Assembly: GCA_024529925.1 (NCBI GenBank)
Contig: JAFEUB010000803.1
Span: forward strand, 497,001-561,000
Length of the DNA: 64,000 nt
Reading direction: 5' to 3'
From: Ophthalmolycus amberensis
Lineage: Eukaryota; Chordata; Actinopteri; Perciformes; Zoarcidae
The notes beneath the pieces were generated by a model. The model had not been told where the DNA came from. It did not search any database and saw nothing but the letters and a program-made list of their open reading frames with translations. A program made the position numbers and the translations under genes. Positions 55,941-64,000 of this stretch are shown in pieces. Each line of letters starts with the position of its first letter. The first letter of the stretch is position 1.

Positions 55941-56742
55941 CTTCACCATATATGGTGCAATTTGATATAAATGTGCTACAGCCACCAAATTTGGTGCACA
56001 CAATCTGTGGCTTCATATGAACATACACACCAAGTTTGGTGGGGCTAGCCCCTCAAATTGTGAAATTTTGGTATCTCAGGCAAAGTGAGGCAATGTCATT
56101 GAATTTGCCCAAAAATCAAAGTCATCCGATTTGCTTGAACCTGTTTGGCTGTTCACAGATATGCCCCCTCATAACTTTCAGCCTCCTAGCCCAGATCCTA
56201 CTCTAGATATTGTTTGGGAGGAATGGGAAAAATGAGATCCCAGTCAAGTGTAGGTGAAATGTCCCTTTCTGAGTCATAAGGATAAGTTCCCAAATGGCAC
56301 TAATTGTAGGACTTGCGGCCTACATGAGAGCCCCATCAAATGTAGTCGGAACGGCCCTTTTACAAAGACAAATACCCTTATAACTGGAAAAGTGTCATTC
56401 CAACTACATTTGATGGGGCTCTCGTTTCTGCCAAAAATCCCAACCCAAGTGGCACTAATCGTCCCGGGGTTCCCCAAAGCCTGTAGGGACACTTTATGCC
56501 ATTCGGGTTGGGATTTGTGGCCTACATGAGAGCCCCATCATATGTAGTCGGAACGGCCCTTTTTCTTCACCATATATGGTGTAATTTCATCTAAATGTGC
56601 TACAGCCACCAAACTTGATACACAGGGTCTGTGGCTTCATATGAACACACACACCAAGTTTTGTGGGACTAGCCCCTCAAATTGTGAAATTTTGGTATCT
56701 CAGGCACAGTGAGGCAATGTCATTGAATTTGCCAAAAATCCC
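55941..56742. repeat. Internal direct repeat, 624-bp spacing
   Basis: 55941-56118 recurs at 56565-56742 with few changes (both start 'cttcaccatatatggtg'). Between them, 56326-56351 and 56398-56423 form an inverted pair with one mismatch, and a third direct copy of the arm is near 56526. Confidence 0.85.
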
Positions 56743-56887
56743 AAACCAAATGGCAGCAATTGCTGTCATTTTTATTTAATACCTTATTTGTGGAATAAGC
56801 AGGACATTGATTGATAGTAAAAATATAGATTTTTATTTCTACTATAATATAAAAGTATCACACAACATAACAATCACAACAAAAACA

Positions 56888-56940
56888 ACAGTGTGTGGTG
56901 TGTGTGTGTGTCGGGGGTGTGTGTTTGTTTGTGTGAGCGT
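56888..56940. repeat. (GT)n microsatellite
   Basis: Imperfect GT run just downstream of the repeat-borne gene's stop codon on its strand. Confidence 0.85.
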
Positions 56941-57005
56941 GTATTATAAAAGAAAACAATCACAATCTAAAATTTAACATTATCTATAAAAACTAAACGG
57001 AACAA

Positions 57006-57509
57006 TCAATCAATCAGTGTGTGTGCGTGGGACTGGTCTTTGTCCTTTTTGGTGGGGTTAAGCAGGGTTGACCTCTTCACTCGCGACCTCGTGACCCGCT
57101 GCCTGGCCCTCTCAGCAGCTTCCCTGGCAGACTTCACTAACGGGGTCAGTTTGACGAATGGCGACATGTGTCTCTGGGCCATCTTCGGTGGAGTCTGTTG
57201 AGGAAGCACAAAGAAAAAGACATTGATTATTAGAGGCTTGTTTTTCACACAACTGTCATGTACTTTATTGAACAACCTATCTTTACTTACTCTTTCCAAC
57301 CTGAGGGTGAAGGCCTCCTCCTCGATGAGGTCGTCCATCTCGCCCGACTCCTGGTAGGGCACCTGGGTGTAGTCAACTGTCTCATCACTGTCCTCATCGG
57401 TCTCATCACTGTCCTCATCGGTCTCATCCCTGTCCTCATCGGTCACTGCCTTCCTTTTTCGGGAGACAGATGTGCCTGCTTCGCTTGCTTCAGCGTTGTC
57501 GGGGTTCAT
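57006..57509 (-). CDS. Repeat-borne acidic-to-basic protein, 167 codons (135 if spliced)
   Basis: The minus-strand ATG at 57509 opens MNPDNAEASEAGTSVSRKRK, followed by a DET(D/E)EDSDE acidic repeat (three DETDEDSDE-like units, residues about 27-43), a short acidic stretch and a basic, Arg/Lys-rich C-terminal part ('SAREAAERARQRVTRSRVKR'). A 96-nt intron with GTAAGT (57290) and a pyrimidine-rich acceptor ending CAG (57195) sits in phase 0. It contains no stop, so spliced and unspliced forms are both open. No known domain is evident; the charge pattern would suit a nuclear, nucleic-acid-associated protein. No other coding gene is visible in the repeat, so this may be its own product or a captured gene. 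Upstream lies a candidate 5' exon at 57961. Confidence 0.6.
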   Translation of the reverse strand: MNPDNAEASEAGTSVSRKRKAVTDEDRDETDEDSDETDEDSDETVDYTQVPYQESGEMDDLIEEEAFTLRLERVSKDRLFNKVHDSCVKNKPLIINVFFFVLPQQTPPKMAQRHMSPFVKLTPLVKSAREAAERARQRVTRSRVKRSTLLNPTKKDKDQSHAHTLID

Positions 57510-57960
57510 TTTATTCGCCTTGACCTTTTTGGAAAAATAAATATTCTTGAAAAAATGAATATATTAACCAAAAATAAGCTTTATTGACAATATTAAACTT
57601 ATTTAAAACAAATTTAAATAATAAATCAATCATTTAATTAATGTTTAAATATAAACTACACTTTAACGATATTTTAGCAGTTTAACTTGGACTTATATCA
57701 CACCTAAATCCGTTAGTTGATGTATTATCAGCAGTGAAGCCCCCATCTAAAGCACAAAATGGCGGAGTGGACACAAGCCCACATGCAACAGAAGAACACA
57801 TGTGACAGTTGAATTACAGCCGACTTTGTAATTACATGTTTAAACTCTTAATTACTTCACTTCTACTTAATTAAAACAATAAGCACATAATCAGCCCAGG
57901 CATTTAGACATTTAGCCATGAAATTAGCAGAGGATGAGAGCGGATGGCATTCATACTTAC

Positions 57961-58040
57961 CCTGACAGCAGTCTGCTCTGAGATGAGAAGACCTGTGATC
58001 TCACCCAAGCCTGCTGGTCAAGCTCTGTTCTGATTGAACG
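57961..58040 (-). other. Candidate noncoding first exon of repeat-borne gene (copy 2)
   Basis: The minus-strand segment ends GCTGTCAGG before GTAAGTATGA (57960). A matching acceptor 'ttttccaaaaag' precedes the ATG exon at 57524. Upstream AT-rich 'gtatttaatg' near 58085 could act as TATA. Copy 1 has the same donor at 312. Confidence 0.45.
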
Positions 58041-60664
58041 GTGTGTTCAGGTGAAATCAGATTTTTTTTGGGGGATTACATTAAATACCTTTGGGCTAGG
58101 AAGCAGAATATCTCCACAACCCTTTGGGCAAGGACGCTATAATTTTCACAGTAATTCAACCTTGTCCCATAGATTACATGTTGTGAATATCAAAGGGAAA
58201 TTCCGTACACTTTTTCCATAATCATTTATGGCATTTTGACATTATTTCGACATTATTTTGCATCAATACCCCAGAAAACAATGGGCTACGGGGCTGGAAT
58301 TTTCACAGTAATTCAACCTTTTCCCACAGTTTAAATGGTATGAATGTCAATGGGAAATTCCATACACTTTCTGCGTAGTCAATTACGGAGTTTTTACCAT
58401 ATTATAACTTAAGGTTAAGGTTGCACACCTGTTTGGCTGTTCCCAGGTATGCCCCCTCGTAAGTTTCAACCTCCTAGCCCAGAGCCTACTCTAGATATTG
58501 TTTGGGGGGAATGGGAACAGAAGGGCCGATTGGGTTGGGATTTTTGGACAAAACGAGATCCCAGTCAAGTGTAGGTGAAATGTCCCTTTCTGAGTCATAA
58601 GGATGATATGGCCTTCAACAGTCTTTTCTCTCAAAATGTACACTTTAATTCAAAGTAGAGATTTGATTCCTTTTCCTCTTTAAATATGGGCTTGTGAATA
58701 TGAATTCCCCCAAATTTAGCGGTCGTAGCTGCAAGTTAAGGTCCCCAAACACAGCCCCAAAGGTCAAAACTGAGGCATATGACCTCATCTTTCGGCCTGT
58801 TTTGGCAAGTGAGAAACGGGCCATTAAATCGTAGTGAAAGGTTGTAACTGCCTGATTTTTGCATAAATCAGTCGCCTGTGATAATAAGGTGATGCAGGAT
58901 CTAAAGCGAGATATCTGTAGACCCTTGGGAAAGCTAACTTCCGGTAGCAGCATGCTAACGACTTGAATCCAATTGAACCTTGAAGACGGTCCTGTTTTGT
59001 CCATCATATGTGAATTTCATCAAAGAAGGGCATTTACAAGTGTTTGAAAATTGACCAATATTAAAAAATGGTCAAAATCCAGATTTTACCAGTCTTTTGT
59101 CAAACTTTTTATACTTTAAAACGGGGTAGGGTTTTGAATCCTTTTCTCCTTCATAGAGGGGCTCGTCACCATTACACACCTATAATCTGGGCCTCGTAGC
59201 TGCAAGTTAAGGTCTCCAAAAACAGCCACAAAGGGCTTAATTGGGGCCTTATTCACTTATTTTTTGGCATATGCAAGAATGGCCATAATTTCTCAAATAT
59301 GGGTCCTAGAACCCCCAGATTGTGCACACACATTGTGGACTATGCCTACAATAAGATCACCTGAAAAAAATCCCTCTAGATTATCTAGAACTGATTTTTG
59401 CCTGTATCAAACTCAGACTTCAGCATGGGGTACACGTCCCTAAACTGTACACCCTGTCGTACTCTTGATGAGATCAGACCATCTTTTACTTCTGAAGATG
59501 TCAGAGCCCTGCTTTTTTAATATGTTGTAGACAGGCCCCAATGAGGCACATTCAAGTTGGATGGGACTCCCTTGCACTTAGCATGCCTGCGCGGGAAGAG
59601 GAGCAGGTGGCCTACATTTGAATGGGGCATTTTGAAGGATAAAATGAATGGAAAGTGATTACCCAAACGGCCCATCCTTCAACTAGTCATAACTTCTCAC
59701 AACATGGTTGAATTTGATGGGAGATTGCATGACAACATTCCCCTTGATGACGTGAATGGGAAAATGGTGCAATAGAACCTGCAGACCCTCTGGAAAGCTA
59801 TCTTCTGTTAGCAACGTGCTAATGGTATAAAACCAATCAATCCCAGTAGTGTTCAATTTTGTCCAAGAATTGTCAATTATATATCAAAAATGTCATTTAT
59901 TTGTGTTTTTAGGGGCCGGAAAAAATCTCCTGCCGACCCCAAAGAGTGAAAACTGACCTTTATTCTAAATCCGAAAAGGCCCATTTTCCAAAAAGGGACA
60001 TTCCGACTACATTTGAATGGAAAGTATTGAATGTCATAACTTCTCAGAAAAGGGTTGGAACTGTGTTGTAATTGAACGAGACACTCCCCTTGATGACTTG
60101 AATGAGCACATGGAGCAGCAAATCTGCAGATCCTCTGGAAAGCTATCTCCTGTTGGCGGCATGCTAATGACTTGAATCCAATTGGACCTTGAAGAGGGTC
60201 CTCTTGTGTCCATCACATGTCAATTATGGAATGATAAGCCAGTTACAAGTGTTTTTATTGCACCCAACATAAACAGCAACATGTACACATCATTAAGTCT
60301 TTTAATTCATTAAAAATACTTTAAAGCAAGATAGAGGAATACATTATTTTTGTAAATTAAAGAGGGTCGTGTAGGTTAAATGATCCAAATCTAGAGGTCG
60401 TAGGTCCAAGTTAAGGTGCCCAAAAACAGGATCAGGGGCCGAAATTGGTGCAATGTGTAAAAATTGACCATAATTCGGGTAAAGAAGGTTGAAACTGCCT
60501 GAATTTTGCACCACAAACTCCCTCCGATGACTCGAGTCAGCATGCCAAAGGAGAAGTCTGTAGCCATTTGGGAATTCTTTTTGTTTTTTTCAGGAACATT
60601 CCGACATGTTTGTGGCATCATATGGTGATACCTGATCCGTTTCCATGTTTTCCAAGGCTTTGGA

Positions 60665-60990
60665 CCCGAAAGGCAGAAAACGCCCCATTTGAGACATGCC
60701 CCGCCCATTTCCATGTTTTGGAGCTTGACCGGTCCATTCCCCATCCATTTCCATGGTTTCCACCCGAAAGGCACAAATCGCCCGATTTGAGACATGCCCT
60801 GCCCATTTCCAAAATTTGGAGCTTGACCGGTCCATTCCCCATTCATTTCCATGGTTTCCACCCGAAAGGCACAAATCGCCCCATTTGAGACATGCCCCGC
60901 CCATTTCCATGTTTTGGAGCTTGACCGGTCCATTCCCCATCCATTTCCATGGTTTCCACCCGAAAGGCATAAAACACCCTTTCGGGCCTG
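60665..60990. repeat. 98-bp tandem repeat, about 3.3 units
   Basis: Units start at 60665, 60763, 60861 and 60959 with 'cccgaaaggca'. Exact 98-bp spacing and high identity. Copy 1 has only a shorter related pair near 5333 and 5401 (about 69-bp spacing). ORFs of 70-226 codons here, on both strands, are by-products. Confidence 0.95.
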
Positions 60991-61230
60991 GCCCCTCCCA
61001 TTCCCATCCATTTTGGTCATCCACTGGTCAAGGGCGCCGCCCTCTATAGGATTTGACCACTGACTACACATTATCCCCTCAATGGCCCAACTTTTCCCAA
61101 AATTTTCAATGGGATGTAGGCCGTATCAACGGAACATTGTCACCGTGCCTAAGAAGGGCCGGTGGCCCAGTAAACCCCATGTTAAATTTTGCCATAAAGC
61201 CCAAATTCCCTTACCCTACATCCCTTCATC

Positions 61231-61883
61231 TGTAAGAAATTTGAGTGTAGAACTGTGTGTTTAGAAGTTATAATAAAAGTATTTAAGAATTCATAATTAG
61301 TCATAATCATAAGTGTTTTGGAAATGCATAATTAAGATAAGCATAAAGTGTTTTAGGATTAGTAGCTAGATGGAGAATTTGAGACATGAAGCTTTTGCCA
61401 AAAGTTGCAAAGTCTTATCTTTTATATGGAATGTTTATCATAGAAGGGTTAAGCCATAACAGACAGTCATTGAACGTATTAAGACCGTAGGGACAGAGAG
61501 AGACTTTTAGACAGGCAGAGGGCACCTGGTTCCTGGAAGTTAGCCAATATGAATTGAGACAGACAAAAGGGGAGGGGTTTCAAACCGGATGTGGGAGGTT
61601 TTATTTAAGTCTTTTTTCTCTTCTTGCGGTTGCTCTCGGCGGACACAGATGTTTTATGGGCTGAGGAGCTAAAGATGAGTTTTTTTGCACGCGGGGTTTT
61701 TCTTTTGTTTCATATTCCATGGAAGTAGTGTACTGTATAATTATATTTGCTTCAGTAGGATTAAATTCCTTTTAATTGTAAACCAGTTTTGGTAGATCTA
61801 TTATCGCAGCGTCTCTACTGTAAACCGCAGTTGGACCATGCGCTCTGGCCTCCTCTCTATGGGGTGAAATCCAGCCCCCCACA
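61231..61883 (+). repeat. Solo LTR, 653 bp, with 4-bp target duplication
   Basis: Plus-strand TGTAAGAAATTTGAG...GCCCCCCACA with TG/CA ends, flanked by CATC at 61227-61230 and 61884-61887. B1 shows the uninterrupted target 'cttcatcactcgac'. A 'ttttatttaagtc' TATA-like motif lies near 61600. The 4-bp duplication fits an endogenous retrovirus. No internal genes. Confidence 0.75.
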
Positions 61884-62037
61884 CATCACTCGACCCTACA
61901 TCCCTCTACCTTTACCCTACATCCCTTCATCCCTCTACCCCTACATCACTCGACCCCTTCTGCTTCCTAAACCTAACTATCATTCCATTACGTAATAAAA
62001 ACTCTCGAAACTTATCCTGTTATTGGTGTGGTCCTTG
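61884..62037 (+). repeat. Ngaro B2 repeat, right part
   Basis: Resumes B after the two insertions and ends 'gtggtccttgttagtga', the same end as B1. This marks the right end of the Ngaro element. Confidence 0.88.
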
Positions 62038-62087
62038 TTAGTGAATAAACATTGAATATATGCAATTCAAATGTTGTCTATCTATAC

Positions 62088-63103
62088 CAGGGGTCTCTAA
62101 CTGGCGGACCGCGGTCCGGATCCGGACCCAGACGCAGTTGCATCCGGACCCAGGACCTAAAATCGGTATTTCGGAATCATACATATTAGGCAGCGAGTTT
62201 GTAATTTAACCGGCGCATCTTATTCAGCCGTTACGGTACTTGTTCAGCGGACACACCGACCAATGCGTTGTAAATCACATCACGTGCTAAAGCTCAGCCA
62301 ATCAAATAGGAGTATTCTGACTCGAGTGAGGTTTTCACACACCGTGACACACGGGGGAGAGACGAGGAAATAGAAAGAACAGCAGGAAAATTGCGCTGAT
62401 CAGAGAAGTTATCTCACATGACGTTCTCCAAAAAGAGAAACGTGTTCAGAGAGAATATCATTTATAAGCAAGAATGAACAGAATCTTATATGTTAATTCT
62501 TACCACAGGCAGTTAAATCCAGCATGTCTCATATGTCCAGAAACCGTAACTGCTGATAAAAGCGGTAATGAAGCGCACTACCAGACAAAGCACAACTCTT
62601 TTGAACAAACGTACCCACTCACATCTAAATGAAGACGCAGTATGATCAGAGTCCTGACACATGAATTCACTGTCCAACAATGATGTTAACAGAGAGAATA
62701 GAGCTGAAACAAGTGGTTTAATAGCCACAGATAAAGTCCATGCTCACTGATTTCTCTTTTTAGAAGACAAAATATAATATTGTGACTTTTTGATTGACAT
62801 CACTTCACACCTGAATGAACTAAATTTAAAGCTGCAGGACAATTCAGTGAAATTAGTTTTTCTAAAATTCATTACTTTATTTTAAGATGCACATTTTTGA
62901 AAAGCTTTCTGTTATGTTAGTTATTCTTTAATCCAGACATTATTGTACTTGAAATGAGAAGAACATTTATTTATGTACGTCTATGTATTATTTATAATCC
63001 CGCGCTAAATAGCGCGGGTTAGACATTATTGTAATGTTTCGTACCTTTGCCCGAGGAGATTTTCTCAATCTGGACCTTTTGGAATTTTAGTTGAAGACCC
63101 CTG
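62088..63103. mobile_element. Non-autonomous hAT (family with 41674-42461)
   Basis: 1016 bp from CAGGGGTCTCTAACTGGCGG to 'gaagacccctg', with perfect 8-bp duplication ATCTATAC at 62080-62087 and 63104-63111. Contains a 9-bp perfect hairpin (62999-63007/63010-63018, CCCGCGCTA). No transposase. Confidence 0.93.
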
Positions 63104-63111
63104 ATCTATAC

Positions 63112-63280
63112 CATTCTTATGCAAACGTCCATTTGAACTCAAGGATGAAATTATTAGATTTTGATGGTCAAAGGTCACTGACCAGACAAAAAGTCTTCAT
63201 TTGCTAATTATGACAATATCACACGAATGAATACAAAAAATGTGGGTGTGAAATGTTGGAGATAAAACTTAGATGAATTT
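63112..63280. other. Unassigned spacer
   Basis: Short AT-rich stretch between the hAT and the second Ngaro-like element. Confidence 0.3.
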
Positions 63281-63282
63281 CA

Positions 63283-64000
63283 GGAGCAGGGCCACACCTC
63301 CGCCACTGCCCCACTTCCGGCCACACCCTACAAATACCCACGGACACTCAGGCTCGGCCTGCCACGCCTTTCGCACCAAACCGAAAACGCCACGCAGAAA
63401 AAGAAACGCCACGCAGAAAAACAAAAACAAAAGAAAAAAAAAACCCTTACCTTGCCAAACATGGACCTGCTATTCACCAGGCCTTCCGACGACGACCAGT
63501 TCGCCTCCCCAGACGCCACTCGCTCATCCCGGGGACGCACTCCTCCGCTGCAGGGCTTTCAGACGCCGTCGATCGCCTCCGGGGGCGTCCAGGCAGCCCA
63601 ACGCAGCCAAACCCGCCGATCAGCCACATCCATCGGCCGGAATCCCTCCCTCCGTTCAATCTGCCAATACGGGGATCCAGACCGACAAGTCGTCTTCCAG
63701 CGAACTAAGTCTCCATAGCAGACGGAGATCCGCCACCCCCGAACGCAGGGTATGGACGCGGGAGTCCCCTCCCTCCTCCTCCGATCGCTCCAGACACAGC
63801 GCTCAGGAACAAACCTCTGACCGCCCAACATCCGTCGACTCCAGCCTCCCAGCACGCCGTGCTCGAAGCCACCGCCACGGCGCTCGTGCCCCGGCCGGAT
63901 CCCCCATCGGGATAGACCCGCCTAGGATCGCCGCCTGGACCGTAGTGCGCCTGCTAAGAGCGCTGCAGGAAAAGGGGATTCCACACAAGCGCCGCGACAA
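63283..64000 (+). mobile_element. Second Ngaro-like element, 5' part (runs off window)
   Basis: The leader 'caggagcagggccacacctc' resembles the A1 region of the element at 50848 in layout (GC-rich, then 'acaaatacccacggacac'), followed by a gag start with the same MDL opening. No other parts are in the window. Confidence 0.6.
63461..64000 (+). pseudogene. Ngaro-like gag N-terminus, frameshifted, partial
   Basis: ATG 63461 opens MDLLFTRPSDDDQFASPDAT, followed by a Ser/Arg/Gln-rich stretch to a stop near 63718. Another frame then stays open to the window edge. It ends with 'RIAAWTVVRLLRALQEKGIP', which matches the 'EWTVARLKNALTQLNI' block of the gag at 51375 (WTV-RL---AL spacing). The two elements are thus related but clearly diverged. 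An indel shortly before 63718 explains the frame switch. Gag function as for the first element. Confidence 0.65.

Larger units (their letters stand above)
55310..61210. repeat. Long teleost repeat, copy 2, complete insertion
   Basis: 5901 bp inserted in Ngaro B2 and flanked by TTACCC at 55304-55309 and 61211-61216, a possible 6-bp duplication. Left end TTACCGGCCTTAGGCACC, right end ATTCCC. The octamer CCCTTACC spans both junctions in direct, not inverted, orientation; copy 1 also ends CCCTTACC. Contents: a 0.62-kb spaced direct repeat, an inverted pair, a three-exon minus-strand gene, modules shared with copy 1 and a 98-bp tandem array. Class unknown. Confidence 0.8.
50848..62037 (+). mobile_element. 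Ngaro-type tyrosine-recombinase retrotransposon, interrupted
   Basis: Order: A1 repeat, gag, reverse transcriptase, RNase H, tyrosine recombinase, B1, A2, B2. The split direct repeats A1/A2 and B1/B2 plus a tyrosine recombinase instead of integrase define the DIRS-order Ngaro-like elements. The last repeat, B2, is split by the long repeat copy 2 (55310-61210) and by a solo LTR (61231-61883), and resumes to about 62037. The element's own length without these is about 4.6 kb. The genes carry stops, frameshifts and an internal deletion. Confidence 0.9.

Noticed and set aside
60391..61071. 226-codon minus-strand ORF rich in Gly/Met/Trp
   Set aside because: It is the translation of the 98-bp tandem array; several frames on both strands are equally open.

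Overview
The window looks like a gene-poor, transposon-dense stretch of a ray-finned (teleost) fish genome. The evidence is the mix of element families: six hAT insertions with 8-bp target duplications, a Gmr1-like Ty3/gypsy element, a Ngaro-type tyrosine-recombinase retrotransposon with split direct repeats, L2-type LINE tails, tRNA-headed SINEs, solo LTRs and a Tc1-like foldback. I found no confident host protein-coding gene. Almost every long ORF belongs to a mobile element.

Layout. 1-5659 is one copy of a long teleost repeat, split by a complete ZBED-type hAT (2268-4949, intact 617-codon transposase). 5660-8750 is a broken gypsy composite on the minus strand with one LTR between a pol tail and a gag head. 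8751-14515 holds unassigned DNA, an ORF1-esterase LINE relic and a 5'-truncated L2. 14516-20692 is a fish repeat opened by a hAT-like fragment, a 1.56-kb solo LTR and a minus-strand hAT with split transposase exons. 20693-22415 is a hAT with only the first transposase exon visible. 25093-29434 is a full hAT with an 832-codon ORF. 29800-37106 is an internally deleted relative of the 20.7-kb hAT, split by a 6.1-kb Gmr1-like gypsy whose integrase lies upstream of reverse transcriptase. 37115-46376 is mostly unassigned DNA with short repeats, a small hAT and a candidate conserved noncoding block near 44 kb. 46377-47707 is another short hAT. 48-50.6 kb carries a series of phase-matched small exons ending in a Cys-containing domain that runs into a GCAGTG-rich array. 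50848-62037 is a Ngaro element whose last repeat is split by a second copy of the long repeat (55310-61210) and by a solo LTR (61231-61883). 62088-63103 is a short hAT, and a second Ngaro-like element runs off the right edge.

The pieces form a stratified record of nested insertion. Several junctions are proved by empty sites: the related copy elsewhere in the window retains the uninterrupted target. The least explained unit is the long repeat seen at 1-5659 and 55310-61210. The second copy carries a minus-strand, apparently three-exon gene for a small acidic-to-basic protein, and its first-exon splice donor is conserved in the first copy. I cannot assign this unit to a transposon class from the sequence alone.
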